Origin: Streptomyces umbrinus
Lineage (GTDB): Bacteria > Actinomycetota > Actinomycetes > Streptomycetales > Streptomycetaceae
NCBI RefSeq assembly: GCF_030817415.1
Contig: NZ_JAUSZI010000002.1
Span: forward strand, 10,763,501-10,827,500
Direction: 5' to 3'
DNA: 64,000 bases
The notes under the pieces are model-generated. The model saw nothing but the letters and a program-made list of their open reading frames with translations. It ran no database searches and was not told where the DNA came from. Position numbers and translations under genes: made by a program. How positions within the stretch are numbered: the stretch's first letter is position 1; every line of letters starts with the position of its first letter. This document shows positions 38,809-46,055 of this stretch, one piece after another.

Positions 38809-38861
38809 GGCGGTCTTCCTCTCGGGACGGCCGAAGGCGGTTCGGGACTGCTCGGTGCGCA

Positions 38862-39734
38862 TCAGGACGGCAGGGAACCGGTCGCGGCTGGGCGGGCGGG
38901 ATCGGCGGACCAGGCCGACCAGGAGCCGGGGAAGAGCGTCGCGTCGAACCCGGCGATCGCGAGGGCGGCGATCTGGTGGGCCGCGGTGACACCGGACCCG
39001 CAGTACACGCCGATCACGGCCGCTTCACCGGCACCGCGGTCCTCGAACCGCTTGCGCAGCTCCTCGGGCGGCAGGAACGTCCCGTCGGCGGCGAGGTTCT
39101 CGCCGGTCGGGGCGGAGACCGCGCCCGGGATGTGGCCCGCGCGAGGGTCGACCGGCTCCTGCTCACCGCGATAGCGCTCCCCGGCACGGGCGTCCAACAA
39201 CAGCCCGTTTACTGCCAGTTGGGCCGCCCCGTCCGCGTCCGTCACCGGCAGTCCGCCCGGCCTGAGGACGACGTCGCCCGGCTCCGGATCCGGCGCATTC
39301 GCAGCCGGCTCTGTTGCGGCCGGAGCGGACTCCAACGGCAGCCCCGCCGCCCGCCATGCGCCCAACGCCCCGTCCAGCAGGGTCACTTCCGGAACTCCGG
39401 CCCAGCGCAGCAGCCACCAGGCGCGGGCCGCTGCCGTGTTGCCCAGGTCGTCGTACACGACGACCGGTCTCCCCTCCTTGAGGCCCCAACTCCGTGCAGC
39501 CACCTGCAGATCCGCGAGGTCCGGCAGCGGATGGCGGCCGTCCTCCGGGCTCGGCGGACCGGCCAGTTCGCGGTCCAGGTCGACGTACACCGCTCCCGGG
39601 ATGTGAGCGGCCTCGTAGTGGTCCCGGCCGTGCGGGTCGCCCAGTGCCCAGCGCACGTCGAGCAGGACGGGCGGCTGCCCGGAGTCGATCAGTTCGCGCA
39701 GTTCCGCGACCGTTGTCGTCACCCGGGCGCTCAT
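38862..39734 (-). CDS. Two-domain thiosulfate/3-mercaptopyruvate sulfurtransferase
   Basis: 290 residues from the ATG at 39734, overlapping the hydrolase stop (ATGA). There are two rhodanese modules. The first (about 1-130) is inactive, with Asp-Leu-Gly-Asn in the loop position (VVVYDDLGNTAAARAW). The second carries the catalytic Cys near 245 in VIGVYCGSGVTAAH. CGSGVT is nearer to the MST-type CG[S/T]GVT loop than to the thiosulfate type. It transfers sulfane sulfur to an acceptor. In a sulfonate operon it may move sulfur from thiosulfate, mercaptopyruvate or sulfite-derived species. Confidence 0.92.
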   Translation of the reverse strand: MSARVTTTVAELRELIDSGQPPVLLDVRWALGDPHGRDHYEAAHIPGAVYVDLDRELAGPPSPEDGRHPLPDLADLQVAARSWGLKEGRPVVVYDDLGNTAAARAWWLLRWAGVPEVTLLDGALGAWRAAGLPLESAPAATEPAANAPDPEPGDVVLRPGGLPVTDADGAAQLAVNGLLLDARAGERYRGEQEPVDPRAGHIPGAVSAPTGENLAADGTFLPPEELRKRFEDRGAGEAAVIGVYCGSGVTAAHQIAALAIAGFDATLFPGSWSAWSADPARPAATGSLPS

Positions 39735-40441
39735 GCGAGGCCCTCCGCTATCGCGGGCAGCTCGGGGGAGAGGCGCAGCCGTTCCAGGAAGAGCACGACC
39801 GTGGCGGCGGCGGTGCGGTGCAGCGCGTCGTTGAGCACGTCGTGCCGGCCGCCGTTGAAGGTCACGGTCCGTACGTCGGGGTGCCCCTCGTAGGCGCTGA
39901 GCGCGTCGGCGAGTGGACTGACGGCGTCCTCGGCGCCGTGCAGGGCCAGCACGGGAACCCGTACGAGATCCAGGCTCGGCTCGGGCAGCTCAGGGGCCGT
40001 GTCCAGTGCCCCGCGCCGGAAGCCCGGGTCGTTCGTGAGGCGTGCCTGGTGGGTGGGGCAGGCGGTGCGTGCCTCGACCTCGGCCTCCCAACTCCCGGAC
40101 GCCCAGGGGGCGGTGGGCAGGCCGGCCAGGATCAGCGCGTCGATCCCCGGGGTCTGCTCGGCGGCGAGCCGGGCGGCGTACAGGGCACCCGTGTCCGAGC
40201 CGACCAGCACCTTCGGGCCGGGCAGGGACTCGTCGGCGAGGAGCTTGGCCGCCTCGTCGAGCGCGGACGGATCGGTGACCGGGTCACCGAGGGCACGTAC
40301 GCGATAGGCGTCGAAGGCGAGACGGCGGCCGAACCGCTCGTACACACCACCGTGCTCGCCCCGGCCGGCCAGCACGATCAGCGTGCCGCGGGCGGCGAGG
40401 CCTTCGGGTTCGTCCCAGGAGGTGGGCAGCGAGGAGGGCAT
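39731..40441 (-). CDS. Alpha/beta hydrolase with Asp in the nucleophile elbow
   Basis: 236 residues, ATG at 40441; the first gene of the sulfur operon. The alpha/beta fold is clear: strand LIVLAGRGEHGGVYERFG, elbow VLVGSDTGALYAAR, acid loop VLALHGAEDAVS (Asp172) and the terminal His200 in NGGRHDVL. The elbow reads Gly-Ser-Asp-Thr-Gly, so the nucleophile position (83) is Asp rather than Ser, as in epoxide hydrolases and haloalkane dehalogenases. It may hydrolyse an activated organosulfur intermediate. The substrate is unknown. Confidence 0.88.
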   Translation of the reverse strand: MPSSLPTSWDEPEGLAARGTLIVLAGRGEHGGVYERFGRRLAFDAYRVRALGDPVTDPSALDEAAKLLADESLPGPKVLVGSDTGALYAARLAAEQTPGIDALILAGLPTAPWASGSWEAEVEARTACPTHQARLTNDPGFRRGALDTAPELPEPSLDLVRVPVLALHGAEDAVSPLADALSAYEGHPDVRTVTFNGGRHDVLNDALHRTAAATVVLFLERLRLSPELPAIAEGLA

Positions 40442-40775
40442 GAGGAAGCAACTCCCTTGTTCAGGGCAGGGGGAAAGGAGGACCGCAGGAGCGAGAGGGA
40501 GGCGCGGCAGCGTGCCGACACGTGTCAGGACAGGGGAGACACGATCAGTGGAGGCCGAGCGGGAACGCCGGTGACCGGCGGGGAATCAACGACAGCGCGC
40601 GCTGCACGCCACGCCGAAGTCGATGACTCGGCGCTGCGTCAGAAGGGCAGCGGAAGCGGTCGTGGGAACCATGGGTTCATCATGACCGGCCGGGGCGGAT
40701 TCCGTCCAACGACGATTCCGCATCGAAATCGATCGGCTATCGCGATCGATGACGGCGACGGGCTACGGTCGCCGT
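40442..40775. promoter_or_regulatory. Divergent promoter region, sulfur operon and LysR gene
   Basis: This 334-bp gap separates the sulfur operon (minus) from a LysR-family gene (plus). The end nearest the LysR gene is rich in ATCG repeats. ATCGAT boxes at 40728-40733 and 40745-40750 are inverted and 11 bp apart, resembling a LysR T-N11-A site. The remainder (about 40445-40660) shows no open gene with genome-like codon use. Both promoters must lie here. Confidence 0.6.
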
Positions 40776-41633
40776 ATGCCCCAACCTGTCCTGGACATCG
40801 TGGCCCTGCGCAGCCTGACCGCGATAGCCGACTGCGGCGGCTTCCACCGCGCCGCCCACTCCCTCGCCCTCAGCCAGTCCGCGGTCAGTCAGCATGTGCG
40901 CAGGCTGGAGAAGACGCTGGGGAGCCCGGTCGTCGAACGTGAGGGGCGGGGCACCCGGTTCACCCCGGAGGGGCGGCTCCTCGTGGAGCAGGCCCGCCGC
41001 ATTCTCGCCGTCCACGACGAGGCCGTGCGGGTGCTGCTCGACACCGAGGGCGACACCGTCACCATCGGGTCCACCGAGCACGCCGCCGACCAGTTCCTGC
41101 CCAGGCTGACCGCGGCCGTCCAGGAGGTGCGGCCCGGCTGCCGGGTGCGCTTTCGCATCGACCGCTCGGCACGGCTCGTCGAGGCCGTGGAGCGCGGCAG
41201 CGTGGACGTCGCGGTGTACGTGACGGAGGCGGCGGCCACCGAAGGGACCCCGGTCGGCGGCCTCCCGCTGACCTGGCACGCCACTCCCGGCTGGGCGCCG
41301 CCGCCCGCGCCCGCCCCGGTGCCGCTGGTGGCCATCGAGGACCCGTGCGCGATCCGCCGCCGGGCCATCGCGACTCTCGCCGCGCACGGCGTCGCGGCCA
41401 CGGTGGTCGGCGACGCCGGCTATCTCGCGGGGGTCCTCGACGTGGCACGCACGGGCGTGGGCGTGGCGCTCCTCGCCGCGGTCGGGCCCGCGCCGGACGG
41501 ACTGAGCCCGTACGACGGACTGCCGTCGGTCACACCGATCCCGATGAGCGCGCTGGCGCGGCCGGGCGCCGACCCGGCGACGGTCGCGGCGGCGTTCGAG
41601 GCCGTACGGGACCTGCTCCGCCCGGCGGGATGA
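40776..41633 (+). CDS. LysR-family transcriptional regulator
   Basis: 285 residues from the ATG at 40776 (MPQPVLDIVALRSL). The N-terminal winged HTH contains GFHRAAHSLALSQSAVSQHV followed by RRLEKTLG. The effector domain (about 90-285) is typical, with VTIGSTEHAADQFLPRL and a second lobe. It is transcribed away from the organosulfur operon, the usual position for its regulator. CysB/Cbl-like control by sulfur status is plausible but not demonstrated. Confidence 0.93.
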   Translation: MPQPVLDIVALRSLTAIADCGGFHRAAHSLALSQSAVSQHVRRLEKTLGSPVVEREGRGTRFTPEGRLLVEQARRILAVHDEAVRVLLDTEGDTVTIGSTEHAADQFLPRLTAAVQEVRPGCRVRFRIDRSARLVEAVERGSVDVAVYVTEAAATEGTPVGGLPLTWHATPGWAPPPAPAPVPLVAIEDPCAIRRRAIATLAAHGVAATVVGDAGYLAGVLDVARTGVGVALLAAVGPAPDGLSPYDGLPSVTPIPMSALARPGADPATVAAAFEAVRDLLRPAG

Positions 41634-41711
41634 CTCAGCCGCCGGCGGAGGACTCGGCTCTTGCGGGGTGGCTCAGCGGTCGCCGGGTGACTCGGCTCCT
41701 GCCGGGGCGGC

Positions 41712-42146
41712 TCAGCCCTTGGCCAGCATGCGGGCGAGGACGGCGCGCTGCAGCGGACGTACCTCGGTGTGCAGGTCGCGGCCCTTGCCGGTGAGGGCCA
41801 CCCAGACCCCGCGGCGGTCCTCCTGACAGACGCTCCGCTCCACCAGGCCCTCCTTCTCCAGGCGGCCGATGAGGCGGGAGAGGGCGCTCTGGCTCAGATG
41901 GACGCGGTCGGCGATGTTCTGCACCCGGCACTGCTCGACCGGGCCCGAGCCCGTGCTCGTAACCGAGTCGGAGTCGGGGCCCGTGGTCGTCGTGGTCGAC
42001 GCGAGGATGTCGAGCACCTCGAAGTCGCTGGCGCCGAGGCCGTGCGGATGGAGCTCGCGGTCGATCTCGCACATGGTGCGCGCGTGCACCGACAGGATGT
42101 CCCGCCACTGGTCCTCCAGCCGGGGAGCGACCTTCTCTGCTGCCAT
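41712..42146 (-). CDS. MarR-family regulator with an inserted low-complexity loop
   Basis: 144 residues from the ATG at 42146. The winged HTH is clear: VQNIADRVHLSQSALSRLIG followed by RLEKEGLVER and EDRRGVWVALTGKG. Between the first helices and the HTH is an extra Thr/Ser/Asp-rich stretch (STTTTTGPDSDSVTSTGSG) with a Cys nearby. It is a probable recent expansion. The palindrome at 42182-42206, directly upstream, is its likely operator. Its target may be itself; the VOC gene that follows upstream is read in the same direction. Confidence 0.9.
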   Translation of the reverse strand: MAAEKVAPRLEDQWRDILSVHARTMCEIDRELHPHGLGASDFEVLDILASTTTTTGPDSDSVTSTGSGPVEQCRVQNIADRVHLSQSALSRLIGRLEKEGLVERSVCQEDRRGVWVALTGKGRDLHTEVRPLQRAVLARMLAKG

Positions 42147-42181
42147 ATCCGCACGGTAACAGAGAATACGGCCATTGTTTA

Positions 42182-42206
42182 CCATGCAACTAGTGCAGTT
42201 GCATGG
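42182..42206. promoter_or_regulatory. Perfect 10-bp MarR-type palindrome
   Basis: CCATGCAACT (42182-42191) and AGTTGCATGG (42197-42206) are perfect inverted arms with a 5-bp spacer. The motif TTGCA..TGCAA is common in MarR operators. It lies 36-60 bp before the MarR start codon and probably overlaps the promoter. Confidence 0.75.
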
Positions 42207-42241
42207 AGTTGCTCACCTTGCTACGGGGTTGCCCGCCCTGC

Positions 42242-42592
42242 TCAGGACGCCTCCTGGATGAGACCGACGTCGTTGCCGTCCGCGTCCTTCACGGAGGCGA
42301 TCAGCGTGCCGCCCCCGACGTCCTGGATGTCCTGGACGACTTCGGCGCCCGCGTCGACGAGACCGGCCAGGCTCGCCTTGATGTCGGCGACGTGCCAGTA
42401 GGGGAGGGGCGCCGTCAGGCCCCTCGCGTGACCGTTGGGGTCGAGCCCGACCTCCGGCCCGCCGGGGGCCCGGAAGCCCACGTAGTACGCCTCGTCCACG
42501 TACGGCTCCACCCCCAGCAGCGAGCCGAACAGGGCCTTGGCGCGGGCGAGGTCCTTGACGGGATAGGTGATGGTCCTGAGGCCTTCGGACAT
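42242..42592 (-). CDS. VOC/glyoxalase-fold protein
   Basis: 116 residues from the ATG at 42592 (MSEGLRTITYPV), preferred over 42622 because GGAGGAG lies just upstream. The two beta-alpha-beta-beta-beta modules of the vicinal-oxygen-chelate fold are visible: LARAKALFGSLLGVEPYVDE and KDADGNDVGLIQEA. It may act as a glyoxalase-like, dioxygenase-like or antibiotic-binding protein. Ligand unknown. The palindrome at 42182 lies beyond its 3' end. Confidence 0.88.
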   Translation of the reverse strand: MSEGLRTITYPVKDLARAKALFGSLLGVEPYVDEAYYVGFRAPGGPEVGLDPNGHARGLTAPLPYWHVADIKASLAGLVDAGAEVVQDIQDVGGGTLIASVKDADGNDVGLIQEAS

Positions 42593-42762
42593 GACGGGCT
42601 CCTCCGCTGTCGTGACTTCCACCGGCGGTCGTCACCGGTTCGGACCGGTTTCTCTCCGGTGGAATCACGCTATGGCCGAGGGGCGGGAGCACGCTTCTCC
42701 GTTCCTGACCGGTCAGGATCCGGCCGGTCCGTTCCTGACCGGCCGCCCCGGAGCGCGGCTCG

Positions 42763-43344
42763 TCAGCCGGTGAAGATCTCCACGACCGACCAGACGGCGA
42801 GCCCGAGCATGCACAGCCCGCCGATGCGCTGCACGGTCTTCAGCGGTACGCGCTTGGCGATGAACCGCCCGGCCAGCAGCGCGAGCGCGGAGACCGACAT
42901 GAGGGCGGCCGCGGATCCGACGGCCACGGACGCGACGCCGTTGGTGGCCGCCAGGTTGGCGGTCGTGATCTGCGTCAGATCGCCCCACTCGCTGATGAAG
43001 ACGGCCATGAAGGCGGTCGTGTAGACGGGCCAGAAGCCGGTGACGGTCCGGCCTCCGGTGTCCTCCTCGTCGTCCCCTCCGCTGCGCAGCAGCATGAAGG
43101 CGCCGAACGCGAAGAGCGCGGCCGAGACCGACTTGACCGTCCAGTCTGGCAGCAGACCGATGAGGCTTCCGGCGCCGACGGCGATCGCGACGTGCACGAC
43201 GAACGCGGTGGACGTACCGAACCACACGTACAGCGGTCGCATACGGGTGCCCATGGCCAGCGACGCGAACATCGTCTTGTCCGGCAGCTCGGCGAGGAAG
43301 ATCAGCCCGAAGGCGGTGAGGATCGCCAGAGGGTCGAGATGCAT
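42763..43344 (-). CDS. UPF0016/GDT1-family Mn2+ exporter
   Basis: 193 residues from the ATG at 43344 (MHLDPLAILTAFG). Two signature motifs, one per half, are characteristic of the family: FLAELPDKTMFASLAMGTRM and FISEWGDLTQITTANL. Six to seven membrane helices form an inverted pseudo-repeat. Members (TMEM165, Gdt1, MneA) exchange Mn2+ or Ca2+ for H+. The yybP-ykoY riboswitch upstream strongly supports a manganese efflux role, with expression when intracellular Mn2+ is high. Confidence 0.93.
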   Translation of the reverse strand: MHLDPLAILTAFGLIFLAELPDKTMFASLAMGTRMRPLYVWFGTSTAFVVHVAIAVGAGSLIGLLPDWTVKSVSAALFAFGAFMLLRSGGDDEEDTGGRTVTGFWPVYTTAFMAVFISEWGDLTQITTANLAATNGVASVAVGSAAALMSVSALALLAGRFIAKRVPLKTVQRIGGLCMLGLAVWSVVEIFTG

Positions 43345-43474
43345 TCCGGGTGGCTTTCTGTGGGGACCGGGCCCCCGGATCTTCGCGAAGCGCCCTCGAC
43401 TCGGGCGACGGGAGAACCGATCGGCCCGGCATGACGGGTGCGCCGCAAGGACTCGCGGGCACATCAATGCCTGG

Positions 43475-43575
43475 CCGAAGGTCTCGTCCACCCGTGTGAT
43501 CACGCGGGCCCGGCCACCGGGAACCCGAGGGCTCCAGTGTGTCGACGACCGGTTCGCAGAACTACTCCCCTTCGC
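43475..43575 (-). ncRNA. yybP-ykoY manganese riboswitch
   Basis: Read on the minus strand, conserved elements occur in order: GGGGAGTAG (43570-43562), GTCGTCGAC (43549-43541), GGAGCCCTCGGG (43535-43524), a CCCGGTGG segment and GACGAGACCTTC (43488-43477). P1 is closed by CGAAGG (43574-43569) pairing with CCTTCG (43481-43476). This is the canonical yybP-ykoY architecture. About 130 nt separate it from the exporter ATG at 43344, room for an expression platform. No obvious T-rich terminator is visible, so control of ribosome access may apply. Confidence 0.9.
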
Positions 43576-43700
43576 AGTCACTCAGTGTACAGGACACCCA
43601 TACGGGTCTCGCATGAGAGTGCGGGGCGGGGGTATGCGAAGAACACTCGACGCGGACGGGCAAGGGATGGTCCCGCCCGCGACTCACGAGCGGAACCCTC

Positions 43701-44111
43701 ATGAACGGCTCACTTCACGAAACGACAATCTCCGAAGACGCGTCAGAGGCGTCGGACGCGTCCGATGTGATCCTGCGCGCGCTGAGCGTCCTGGCCCACA
43801 ACGGCCTGGACGGCGACGCGCGGACGCGGCTGGCCGGCACCGAGGTGCTGGTGCCGGCCTCGGACACGGAGACGCGGAAACTGATCCTGCCGGTCATCGG
43901 CCGGGCCGTCCTCGTCTTCACGTCCGAGGAGCGTATGGCGCAGGCCCTGCCGGACGTCCAGTGCTACCACCTCGTACCGCTGGGCATGATTCCGGCCCAC
44001 TGGCCCGTGCGCGGCCTGACGCTCGTCATCGACCCCGGCTCACCCGAGGCCGTGACGCTGTCGGCGGAGGGCGTGCACCTGCTGCTGGGCCCACCCCTGA
44101 AAGCGGCATGA
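43701..44111 (+). CDS. SseB-like protein, paralog 2
   Basis: 136 residues, ATG at 43701. The acidic, Ser/Asp/Ala-rich N-terminus (SEDASEASDASDVIL) precedes LVFTSEERMAQALPDVQCYH, LVPLGMIPAHWPVRGLTLVI and LSAEGVHLLLGPP. The same blocks occur in the protein at 30764-31171. It is convergent with the LacI gene, only 10 bp from its end. The small intergenic space leaves no room for a separate strong terminator. Confidence 0.85.
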   Translation: MNGSLHETTISEDASEASDASDVILRALSVLAHNGLDGDARTRLAGTEVLVPASDTETRKLILPVIGRAVLVFTSEERMAQALPDVQCYHLVPLGMIPAHWPVRGLTLVIDPGSPEAVTLSAEGVHLLLGPPLKAA

Positions 44112-44121
44112 GGCGCCGGTC

Positions 44122-45147
44122 TCAGGTGGACTGACGCTTCACCAGTTCCGTCGGCAGGATCACCGCCGCCGGATCCTCTCCGCCGATCTGGGCGAGCAGC
44201 ACCCGCACCATCTCGGCGCTGATCCGGTCGTAGGGCTGCCGGATGGTCGTCAGCTGGGGGCGGGCGGCCAGGGCGGCCGAGGAGTCGTCGAAGCCGCCCA
44301 CCGAGACGTCCTCCGGGACGCGGCGCCCGGCCCGTTCCAGTGAGGTGAGTACGCCCTGAGCCATCAGGTCGGACGCTACGAACACCGCGTCCACGTCCGG
44401 GCACTGGCCCAGAAGCCGTTCCGCGCCCGCCTCGCCGCTGGCCCGGCTGTAGTCACCGGACACGACGAGCCGTTCGTCGAAGTCGATGCCCGACTCGGCG
44501 AGCACCTCCCGGTAACCCGCGAGCCGCTCCACACCGCCGGGCGTGTCCAGGGGACCGGTCACCACGCCGATACGGCGACGGCCGAGCGACACCAGATGGC
44601 GCACCATGTCACGGGCACCGTCCCGGTCGTCCGCGGCCACGTAACTCACCTTGGAGCCGACGCCGATGGGCTTGCCGCACATCACCAGCGGCACCCCCGC
44701 CTCGCGCAGCTGCTCGGCGACCGGATCGCCGGAGTGGCTGGAGACCAGCAGCACCCCGTCGACATGACCCGCCGTGATGTACCGGGTGATCCGGCGCCGC
44801 TCGTCCTCGGTGCCCGCCAGCATCAGCAACAGCGGGATGTCGTGCGCCGCCAGTGCCTGCGTACAACCCCGCAGCAGGACGTTGAAGTTGGGGTCCTCGA
44901 AGAACTTCTCCTGCGGCTCCGTGAGCAGGAAGCCGATCGAGTCCGAGCGTCCGGTGATCAGTGAGCGGGCGTGCCGGTTGACGACGTAACCCGTCCTGCG
45001 GATGGCGGCGTTGACCGCCTCCTGGGCCGTGGGGCTCACGTAGTGCCCGCCGTTGAGCACGCGCGAGACGGTCCCTCGTGAGACTCCCGCCTCGCGCGCG
45101 ACATCGTGAATCGTCGGCGGTTTGCGCCGGCCCCCCGATTGGCTCAT
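44122..45147 (-). CDS. LacI-family regulator of the galactan locus
   Basis: 341 residues from the ATG at 45147; a GTG at 45153 overlaps the permease stop (GTGA). The HTH is TIHDVAREAGVSRGTVSRVL followed by NGG and the hinge helix. A periplasmic-binding-protein-like effector domain follows (SIGFLLTEPQEKFFEDPNF, VDAVFVASDLMAQGVLTSL). It is last in the sugar ABC operon. The palindrome at 48475 is a candidate operator. The inducer is probably galactose, galactobiose or a related beta-1,4-galacto-oligosaccharide (inference). Confidence 0.92.
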   Translation of the reverse strand: MSQSGGRRKPPTIHDVAREAGVSRGTVSRVLNGGHYVSPTAQEAVNAAIRRTGYVVNRHARSLITGRSDSIGFLLTEPQEKFFEDPNFNVLLRGCTQALAAHDIPLLLMLAGTEDERRRITRYITAGHVDGVLLVSSHSGDPVAEQLREAGVPLVMCGKPIGVGSKVSYVAADDRDGARDMVRHLVSLGRRRIGVVTGPLDTPGGVERLAGYREVLAESGIDFDERLVVSGDYSRASGEAGAERLLGQCPDVDAVFVASDLMAQGVLTSLERAGRRVPEDVSVGGFDDSSAALAARPQLTTIRQPYDRISAEMVRVLLAQIGGEDPAAVILPTELVKRQST

Positions 45148-45149
45148 GG

Positions 45150-46055
45150 TCACGACTTTACGGCTCCCGACAGCAGATCGAGGCTCCAGAACCGCTGGAT
45201 GACCAGGAACAGGGCGATGAGCGGAATGACCGCGAGCAGCGCGCCGGTGATCACCAGTGTGTAGAGGGCCGGGGTGTTGGATCCCTGTTCGAGCAGGGTG
45301 AACAGACCGAGGGTGATCGGGAACTTCTCGTCGTCGCTGAGCATGATGTACGGCAGCAGGAAGTTGTTCCACACGGCCACGAACTGGAAGAGGAACACCG
45401 TCACCAGTCCGGGCACCATCATCGGCAGCGCGATGCGTGTGAAGATCCGCAGCTCGCTCGCCCCGTCCATCCGCCCCGCCTCGACGACATCGCCCGGCAC
45501 GGCCGCGGCGGCGTAGATCCGCGCGAGGTACACGCCGTACGGCGACAGGACGAGCGGCAGCAGGACGGACGCGTACGAGTCCGTGAGGTCGGCCTTGGCC
45601 ATGAGCAGATACTGCGGGATCGCGAGGATCACCGGCGGCATCAGCACGCCCGCCATCAGGATGTTGAAGATGGTCTCGCGGCCGCGGAACCGGTAGATCG
45701 CGAGGGCGTAGCCGCTGAACGCGGAGACGACGGTCGACAGGAGGGCGCCCAGGCCCGCGTAGAGGGCGGAGTTGCCCATCCACTTCCAGTACACGCCGTC
45801 GCGGTAGGCGTTGAGGTCCGTGACGTTGTCGGTGAAGCCTGTGCCCGGCAGGAACGTGAACGTCGAGAACAGTTCGCTGCCCGACTTGGTCGCCGCGATC
45901 ACCACCCAGGCCACCGGCAGCAGACAGTAGATCGCGCCGATCAGCAGCGTCACCGTCGGGACGAAGGCGATCCGGCGGCGCAGCGGCGGCCCCTGGGCGG
46001 TGCCGGGCGTCGTGCCGGCGGCCGCGGACGCCTTGCGGACGGCAAGAGAACTCAC
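45150..46055 (-). CDS. Carbohydrate ABC permease (MalG-type)
   Basis: 301 residues from the GTG at 46055, with the GTGA overlap against the preceding permease. Six helices and the EAA loop VEAGRMDGASELRIFTRIAL followed by PMMVPGL. Sequence type is that of the second inner-membrane subunit of CUT1 sugar importers. It pairs with the permease at 46052-46975 and the binding protein at 46972-48294. Confidence 0.94.
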   Translation of the reverse strand: MSSLAVRKASAAAGTTPGTAQGPPLRRRIAFVPTVTLLIGAIYCLLPVAWVVIAATKSGSELFSTFTFLPGTGFTDNVTDLNAYRDGVYWKWMGNSALYAGLGALLSTVVSAFSGYALAIYRFRGRETIFNILMAGVLMPPVILAIPQYLLMAKADLTDSYASVLLPLVLSPYGVYLARIYAAAAVPGDVVEAGRMDGASELRIFTRIALPMMVPGLVTVFLFQFVAVWNNFLLPYIMLSDDEKFPITLGLFTLLEQGSNTPALYTLVITGALLAVIPLIALFLVIQRFWSLDLLSGAVKS

